Source: Okeania sp. KiyG1 (GTDB lineage Bacteria > Cyanobacteriota > Cyanobacteriia > Cyanobacteriales > Microcoleaceae). From it: a stretch of DNA of 64,000 nucleotides. The notes below the pieces were generated by a model. That model did no database searches. It saw only the letters and a program-made list of their open reading frames with translations, and was not told the DNA's origin. Positions within the stretch are counted from its first letter, which is position 1. Each line of letters starts with the position of its first letter. Below are positions 58,857 through 64,000 of this stretch, one piece after another. The translations under genes were made by a program, and so were the position numbers. Location of the stretch: assembly GCF_014132355.1 (NCBI RefSeq), contig NZ_BLZO01000198.1:62001-126000 (forward strand), in the 5' to 3' direction.

Positions 58857-59020
58857 ATTATAGAATAAGGACTTATGCACCTACAACATATTTTCGTCAT
58901 TCTAATTTAGAAATTACACAAGATTCGCGATCGCTCTCTACTAATTTTTTTTTTGATATCAGAAAACAGCGCTGCAATTCCTTAATTATTGAATCTAATT
59001 GCGATCGCATTGTTTTCTAT

Positions 59021-59314
59021 TAGACATAGGCGTGGAAATTCAAAATAATATCATGTCCGAACGCAATCGTTTGTGTAAACCCAAGCATGAATATATGAAT
59101 ATACATAGGAAATTTAAGTTTTTTCTGGCTCTTAACTTTAGCCTTCCTGCCTCTTCCCTCTTCCCTCTTCTCTCCTCCCTCTTCCTTCTTCCTTCTTCCT
59201 TACCTTAGCTATACAATACCGATGCTACCGGACATGATATAAAATCAATTCTTATCCATAAATTGTCAATTACTTCTCCCTGTTCCCTGTTCCTTCTTTT
59301 GGAGGAGATGTCTA
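59021..59314. mobile_element. TAGACATCTCC-family MITE with nested MITE
   Basis: Outer element: starts TAGACATAGG and resumes at about 59241 with aaaatcaattcttatccataaattgtc, ending GGAGATGTCTA at 59314, matching other family members in reverse. Inner element (about 59048-59240) has ends (A)TCATGTCCG / CGGACATGAT and carries cttccct STRRs; its body is similar to 47455-47570. Confidence 0.7.
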
Positions 59315-59866
59315 TTTTTTTGAATAAAAACAGCATACATAATTTGAAGAAGCAGTTAACCTTGTTACAAATTTCTTAGAATTAGAGTTATTTTAATTAT
59401 TATTAAATAAGCTTAGAAATAAACTAGCCGCTTTGTATTTATTAATACAGCTAATTAGAGACTAAAGCTTTGAAATGTATATTGTTATCAGTACTGAAAC
59501 AGATAACTGAATGTTAAGTAATTCTGGATATATAAACTCTTGTAGATATAGCAATAGACAGGTAGGTTAGGACTTGTGCGGATGACGATTACAATCAGGG
59601 AAAATGTTTTTCCCACTGTTTCCTGCTATAAATCTCAGGAAGTCTGGTCTCATAAAGATTTGCGCTCTTAGCTATTTATTGACAAAAAGTGTGAAATATG
59701 GTACTACATAGTATCTAACAAAAACTTTAATATTGAGTTTATTGTTAAGTAATAATTAAGGAACCAGAGTGTAATAATTTAAGGAATTATAGTATAAAAT
59801 TACACTTTCTGTACGCTTCATCAACCATTTACAGCCAAAAAACTATATAATTAGGAAAAAAACACC

Positions 59867-61021
59867 ATGAAAATTCTACTTACAGAGAATTCAGGTAAGG
59901 ATAAAGTCGAATTTCCAGCTCCCACTAATAAACCAGAAATGGCAGCTCAAATACAACAAATGAGTTTGATGATTGCCGAATCACTACATGAAGAAGATCA
60001 GTATCAGGAGGACTCTAGTATGAATATACAGGCTTTAACTCTCTCATTATCAGAAAATTCACAAGACATAGATGATGCAGTAGGAGCATTATTTAAACAA
60101 ATGTCTCGCTATCCTCTTCTCAGCCAAAAAGAAGAAGTAGAATTAGCCAGGTTGATCCAAGAATTACTTATCTTTGAACAACTGCCAGAAAAACTAGCAA
60201 ATGACTTAGGGAGGATGCCCACAAAAGGCGAAGTAGCAGCAGCAGCAGGTTTAACAGAAGTACAACTATCTCATCGCTTACATAAGTGTCGTGCCGCCAA
60301 ACGCCGAATGATTAGCTCTAACCTGCGTCTAGTAGTTTCCATTGCCAAACGCTATCTCAACCGAGGAGTACCCTTTCTAGATTTGATTCAAGAAGGAGCA
60401 TTAGGACTAAACCGTGCCACAGAAAAATTTGACCCAGAGAAAGGTTACAAATTCTCCACCTATGCTTATTGGTGGATTCGTCAAGGAATAACTCGCACTA
60501 TTGCTAATCAAGGGCGTACTATTCGTTTACCAGTTCATGTAGTTGAACAGATTAACAAACTCAAACGAGTCTACCGCGACTTACGACGGAAGTTAAATCG
60601 TATCCCCAGTGATGCCGAAATTGCTCAAGCATTAGAAATTTCTCACCAACAACTGCGTAACCTCCAGCAAATTCGCCGGAAAACCCTTTCTTTGAACCAT
60701 CGTTTAGGTACTGACGAAAATAGCGAACTGCTAGACTTCTTAGAAGATAATGAAAATAGCACTCCCGAAGCGCAGATGAATGATATGATGATGCGCCAGG
60801 ATATCTTGGAAGTCTTAAATCATGTATTAAGCGATCGCGAACAAGATGTCATCACTCTCCGATATGGTTTACTCACAGGAGAACCTCATACTTTAGATGA
60901 AGTAAGTCGCATGATTAATCTATCCCGGGAGCGAGTCAGGCAAATTCAAGCTAAGGCCATGCGGAAATTACGTCGTCCTCAAGTAGCTGAACGCTTAAAA
61001 GAATGGTTAAATCGATTTTAA
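59867..61021 (+). CDS. Group 2 RNA polymerase sigma-70 factor
   Basis: 384 residues. Sigma-70 region 1.2-like SLSENSQDIDDAVGALFKQMSRYPLLSQKEEVELARLI is followed by region 2 (SSNLRLVVSIAKRYLNRGVPFLDLIQEG, about 145-172), 2.4 (FSTYAYWWIRQGITRTIA, about 187-204), region 3 and region 4.2 HTH (LDEVSRMINLSRERVRQIQAKAMRKLR, about 345-371). Size and motifs fit the non-essential group 2 factors (SigB-E type) of cyanobacteria, which recognise near-primary promoters under stress or nutrient change. Which one cannot be told. AGGA ribosome-binding site upstream. Confidence 0.93.
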   Translation: MKILLTENSGKDKVEFPAPTNKPEMAAQIQQMSLMIAESLHEEDQYQEDSSMNIQALTLSLSENSQDIDDAVGALFKQMSRYPLLSQKEEVELARLIQELLIFEQLPEKLANDLGRMPTKGEVAAAAGLTEVQLSHRLHKCRAAKRRMISSNLRLVVSIAKRYLNRGVPFLDLIQEGALGLNRATEKFDPEKGYKFSTYAYWWIRQGITRTIANQGRTIRLPVHVVEQINKLKRVYRDLRRKLNRIPSDAEIAQALEISHQQLRNLQQIRRKTLSLNHRLGTDENSELLDFLEDNENSTPEAQMNDMMMRQDILEVLNHVLSDREQDVITLRYGLLTGEPHTLDEVSRMINLSRERVRQIQAKAMRKLRRPQVAERLKEWLNRF

Positions 61022-61065
61022 TAAAATTTCAAGAATTTAGAATTTAGAATTTAGAATTTAGAATT

Positions 61066-61168
61066 TAGAATTACCTCTCCTTTAAAACGGATAGGATTAA
61101 CTCAAAGGAAAATTTTTCTTTTTATCCTCTTAAAAGAGGAGGCTTTCAAGCGCAATTTTTCGGTAATA
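61066..61168. repeat. Foldback-family copy after sigma-factor gene
   Basis: cctctccttt...aaaagaggaggctttca, preceded by an agaattt STRR (61033-61064). Fills most of the gap to the acetyltransferase gene. Confidence 0.7.
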
Positions 61169-61188
61169 GCTGTAATAGTGATTAAATT

Positions 61189-61686
61189 ATGTCTTTAGAT
61201 GAACTAAAATTGCGTAGTGCTACGCCAGCAGATGTACCTGTAATATTTGAGTTAATTAAAGCACTAGCTGAGTATGAGAAATTATCCCATGCTGTTACAG
61301 GTAGCGTTGCCTCCTTAAAAGCTGATTTATTTGGCGATCGTCCCTACGCTGAAGCTATTATTGCTGAATTTGCTGGCCAACCTGTAGGTTTTTCTCTCTT
61401 CTTTCATAACTACTCAACTTTTCTCACTCAACCGGGAATTTATATAGAAGATTTATTTGTTTTACCGGAATATCGAGGGCGGGGTATTGGAAAACAACTG
61501 GTCAGTTATGTCGCACAGTTAGCAGTATCCCGAAACTGTGGACGTTTAGAGTGGAGTGTTTTAGATTGGAATAAACCAGCGATTGGATTTTATCAACGTA
61601 TTGGTGCGTCAATTTTAGATGAATGGCGTATATGTCGTGTTACTGGCAATTCTCTCAAGAGTTTAGCATCTGGACAGCAATTTTAA
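61189..61686 (+). CDS. GNAT N-acetyltransferase (spermidine/spermine-acetyltransferase-like)
   Basis: 165 residues. Acetyl-CoA motif A IYIEDLFVLPEYRGRGIGKQLV (about 84-105, R/Q-x-x-G-x-G/A) and motif B region WSVLDWNKPAIGFYQRIGA (about 125-143), the arrangement of the diamine N-acetyltransferase branch. Substrate is probably an amine or amino acid. Cytosolic. STRR (ggcagaa) follows directly. Confidence 0.85.
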   Translation: MSLDELKLRSATPADVPVIFELIKALAEYEKLSHAVTGSVASLKADLFGDRPYAEAIIAEFAGQPVGFSLFFHNYSTFLTQPGIYIEDLFVLPEYRGRGIGKQLVSYVAQLAVSRNCGRLEWSVLDWNKPAIGFYQRIGASILDEWRICRVTGNSLKSLASGQQF

Positions 61687-62123
61687 AGAAGGCAGGAGGC
61701 AGAAGGCAGAAGGCAGGAGGCAGAAGGTCTAATTGCTTATGGATAGTCAACGACCGTTGACTAAAAAATAAGGTCTCGAGCCTCCCCTTGGCTTCGCCAC
61801 GAGCTGTCGCTCTACAAGGGAATGAAAAAGCGGTCGTTAGCGCAGCTTCCCGTAGGGTGGGATGGTGCCATTCGGAGCGACTCTGATAAGAGCGGGTCTC
61901 CTCGCCATATCCAATCGACCAAGACAGCGGTCGATCTTCGGAGCTTCCCGTAGAGTGAGATGGCGAGGAAACCTGCGCTGGCCGACCATCGACCAAGAGA
62001 AATAAAGTTCAATATTTCAAGCCTCTGACTTTCCTGCGGAATGCTGCGCAAACAGGTAGAGAGAGGTGCTGGTAACTGATAACTGATAACTGATAACTGA
62101 TAACTGAAATGAGGCTATTAACC
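61687..62123. other. Foldback and STRR region
   Basis: ggcagaa STRR (61686-61725), a large reverse foldback-family copy (about 61770-62065) with nested gcggaatgctgcgcaaac piece, and a taactga STRR (62070-62108). No gene. Confidence 0.6.
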
Positions 62124-62330
62124 ATGACTATTTGGGTAAATGAACAGATAGATCCATCTGGTATTATCTACTCTTGTATTGCTTGTGGCGATCGACAACA
62201 GGCCCAAGAATGCCATGAGTCTTTTCAAAACAATTTAACTGAGACTCAAAAGGAACAAGGATGGAAAGCTATACTGCGAACTGTTGAATCTTGGGATGAA
62301 GTACCTGTCAGTGCTTTAAAATTGAACTAA
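62124..62330 (+). CDS. Small conserved-type hypothetical protein (68 aa)
   Basis: From ATG 62124 (MTIWVNEQID). I prefer it to the ATG at 62109, which lies in the STRR end, because GAGG stands 8 bases before the 62124 ATG. Acidic, with CIACG near residue 17 and a C-terminal WKAILRTVESWDEVPVSALKL, which looks like a short cyanobacterial protein of unknown role. No partner identified. Confidence 0.6.
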   Translation: MTIWVNEQIDPSGIIYSCIACGDRQQAQECHESFQNNLTETQKEQGWKAILRTVESWDEVPVSALKLN

Positions 62331-62335
62331 TATAA

Positions 62336-62447
62336 TAGACATCTCCAGAAAAGAGGGAGTAGGGAGTAGGGAGTAGGGGGTAGGGGGAAAGAATTGATAA
62401 TTTCTGTGCGATAATTAATTTTATTTTTTATTATTGGAGATGTCTAA
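62336..62447. mobile_element. MITE, TAGACATCTCC family (copy 6)
   Basis: About 112 bp, ends TAGACATCTCCAG / TTGGAGATGTCTA, interior agtagggagtaggg STRR. The best-preserved ends of the family. Confidence 0.8.
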
Positions 62448-62562
62448 TAAGCAAGGTAGCAAAAAAGGAAAATTTATAACTGCTCTTAAGCTAATTTTCC
62501 GGTTGAGTAGGATAAAACTATGAATTTTAAATTTATGGAGTTAAATTCGGAAATTATCAAAC

Positions 62563-62772
62563 ATGGAAATCTACGCATACCATCAAATTGCTGTGACTTG
62601 GGAAACATCTCACAAAATTGAACAACCAAGGTGTTTTTCGTGCGATCGCATTATGGATTTTTTACGTTTAGGATGGAAAATCATGTTTGCACCAGAGTTG
62701 CTAGAAGTTGCCGAAGTTCCTGAAACTACTCAACCTTCACCTAAGACAAATTCTTCCATAAGTTATGCTTAG
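62563..62772 (+). CDS. Small hypothetical protein (69 aa)
   Basis: 69 residues (MEIYAYHQIAVTWETSH...). A CFSCDR pair could bind metal but there is no second pair. The tail is Pro/Thr-rich. Composition is ordinary and a HIP1 site lies in the gene. No recognised family; it could be conserved in cyanobacteria. Confidence 0.45.
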   Translation: MEIYAYHQIAVTWETSHKIEQPRCFSCDRIMDFLRLGWKIMFAPELLEVAEVPETTQPSPKTNSSISYA

Positions 62773-63090
62773 ATTGAGAAGATAAGAGAATTTTTATAGA
62801 CTAGGCATTATAAGAAGGAAAAAGGAAGAAATAAGGTTGAGATAGCGATCATTTATTATAATCAGGATTTACGAATTTTCCCAACAAGTCTATTATATAT
62901 ACCATAGTGCTATAGTTTTTATTTGCTATATTGCTATATATAGTACCTTTGCGTAAGTCCTGATCAAATCCGCTGCCATTCGGTCTAAAAAAATGCTTAA
63001 TCTGAGCGCCTACTCCCCCACTTCCCCACTCCCTTACTCCCCTACTCCCCTACTCCCCTACTCCCCTACTCCCCTACTCCCCTACTCCCC
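62773..63090. other. Spacer with MITE and STRR
   Basis: CAGGACTTACGCA-family MITE (62863-62962, ends CAGGATTTACGA / GCGTAAGTCCTG) and a ctactccc STRR (63010-63090) that abuts the panB stop. Confidence 0.6.
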
Positions 63091-63879
63091 TTATGATGGT
63101 GGTTGAGGAAATTTTCTCTCCCTAACTTCCCAACTATATTCTTTCACTGCTTGAGTAATATTTTCTCGCAAGTTAGCATAAGATTTAGCAAAGGGTGGCT
63201 GCCAATCAGAAATGCCTAAAACATCGTTAATGACTAATACCTGACCATCACAATAAACTCCCGCACCAATACCAATAGTAGGAATAGAAACTTTTTCAGT
63301 AATCTCTTTAGCTAAATCTGCTCCAATATGTTCTAAAATCATGGCAAAAGCACCAGCTTCTTCCAAGGCGACAGCTTCTGCTAAAATACGCGCCCTAGCA
63401 TCGGGAGTTTTACCTTGTTTGCGATAACCTCCAAATTGATGAACAGATTGGGGAGTTAGACCAATATGACCCATAACCGGAATACCTACTGATGTTAATT
63501 TACTTATCGTTTGAGCGATCGCTTCATTTCCACCTTCTAGTTTCACAGCTTGAGCGCCAGTTTCTTTGAGTATTCTCCCTGCGGAATGTATGGCTTGTTG
63601 AATACTTTCCTGATAAGTTAAAAATGGTAAATCTACCACTATTAAAGCTTGTTTAACACCTCGACGTACCGCCTTAGCATGATGAATCATTTCATCAAGA
63701 GTAACTGGTAGAGTAGTATCATAGCCTAATGCTACCATAGCCAGAGAATCTCCTACTAGAATTAAATCTACTCCTGCTTGGTCTAAAATTTGAGCGATCG
63801 CATAATCATAGGCCGTTAAAGCTACTATGGGACGACCTTTTTGTTTCCATTGAATTAGTTGTTTTGTGGTAACTGTCAT
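63091..63879 (-). CDS. panB: 3-methyl-2-oxobutanoate hydroxymethyltransferase
   Basis: 262 residues from ATG 63879 ([15 protein letters not shown]); a longer start upstream would add unrelated residues. Converts alpha-ketoisovalerate to ketopantoate with methylene-THF in pantothenate/CoA synthesis. Family blocks: [12 protein letters not shown] (about 19-30), [24 protein letters not shown] (about 38-60), [13 protein letters not shown] (about 150-162) and [24 protein letters not shown] (about 201-224). Full length. Its stop directly abuts the ctactccc STRR. Confidence 0.95.
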   Translation of the reverse strand: MTVTTKQLIQWKQKGRPIVALTAYDYAIAQILDQAGVDLILVGDSLAMVALGYDTTLPVTLDEMIHHAKAVRRGVKQALIVVDLPFLTYQESIQQAIHSAGRILKETGAQAVKLEGGNEAIAQTISKLTSVGIPVMGHIGLTPQSVHQFGGYRKQGKTPDARARILAEAVALEEAGAFAMILEHIGADLAKEITEKVSIPTIGIGAGVYCDGQVLVINDVLGISDWQPPFAKSYANLRENITQAVKEYSWEVRERKFPQPPS

Positions 63880-64000
63880 TTTAATTAAGTTAAAAGTTAT
63901 AGCAAGAAAAGGGCGTTGCTGATTCTGGGTATGATGCAAGCCCCCCTAGCCCCCCAAAATTGGGGGGAATAAAACTCTAAAAGTCCCCCAAATTTTCGGG

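Larger units (their letters stand above)
58715..59866. other. Long gene-free stretch before the sigma factor
   Basis: Holds an agtagggg STRR (58761-58856), an interrupted TAGACATCTCC-family MITE (59021-59314) with another MITE nested inside, and about 550 bases of AT-rich leader (59315-59866) in which no gene is visible. This leader could carry the regulated promoter(s) of the sigma-factor gene; no consensus stands out. Confidence 0.6.

Overview
The window looks like a filamentous cyanobacterium with an AT-rich, repeat-laden chromosome. The evidence is abundant HIP1 octamers (gcgatcgc), heptamer and octamer short tandem repeats (STRRs) in most intergenic spaces, and cyanobacterial families: COP23, DUF1824, cyanobacterial GlgA, a pyrH-frr-geranylgeranyl reductase order and a group 2 sigma factor. 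The genus cannot be fixed from the sequence alone. I saw no rRNA, tRNA or CRISPR array.

Layout. 0-2.2 kb: orphan antitoxin-type genes, a COP23 protein and a small HTH protein. 2.3-35.7 kb: a loose defence island built around DNA phosphorothioation (PT). It holds dndD (2954-4936, -), dndC (8578-10134, -), a broken sulfur-binding-domain HNH endonuclease (10181-11151, -), a DGQHR/DndB protein (to 13860, +), a PT-linked DEAH helicase (20051-21439, +), a second DndD-like ATPase with a small partner (27239-29547, +) and a PT-associated protein 4-like gene (35203-35667, +). Among these are a NACHT NTPase with an internal stop, a broken Uma2 nuclease, a decayed toxin-antitoxin pair, a sugar kinase, a GlcNAc-type glycosyltransferase and a frameshifted IS200/IS605 tnpB. 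36-57 kb is mostly metabolism and envelope: glgA, a MITE-interrupted membrane protein gene, DUF1824, a second tnpB, a glycosyltransferase plus ABC exporter, an alpha/beta hydrolase, an agmatinase-like gene with a frameshift, a redoxin, pyrH-frr, a GGR-family reductase and an orphan ATPase. 57-64 kb: pentapeptide/TPR protein, small proteins, a P-loop NTPase, a sigma factor, a GNAT acetyltransferase and panB.

The most striking signal is in the non-coding DNA of the dnd genes. Downstream of dndD lie about four degenerate tandem copies of the dndD 3' end. Between dndC and dndD lie about 22 tandem copies of a 137/149/150-bp unit whose minus-strand translation matches the last codons of dndC. Both phosphorothioation genes therefore appear to have had their 3' coding ends amplified into decaying arrays with the same unit sizes.

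The second theme is small mobile elements. Three copies of a roughly 185-206 bp MITE (ends GTAAGC...GCTTAC, 8-bp target duplications, IS66-like) are resolved to the base. One interrupts a membrane protein gene so that conceptual excision restores the frame. One supplies the stop codon of a glycosyltransferase. Other families include TAGACATCTCC ends, CAGGACTTACGCA ends, AGGTGCATCTCA ends, 28-bp GTAGGG palindromes and a foldback family of about a dozen copies.

The third theme is decay. At least five in-frame TAA codons and about eight frameshifts break otherwise recognisable genes. Some frameshifts fall in homopolymers and could be sequencing errors; the in-frame stops are less easily explained that way.
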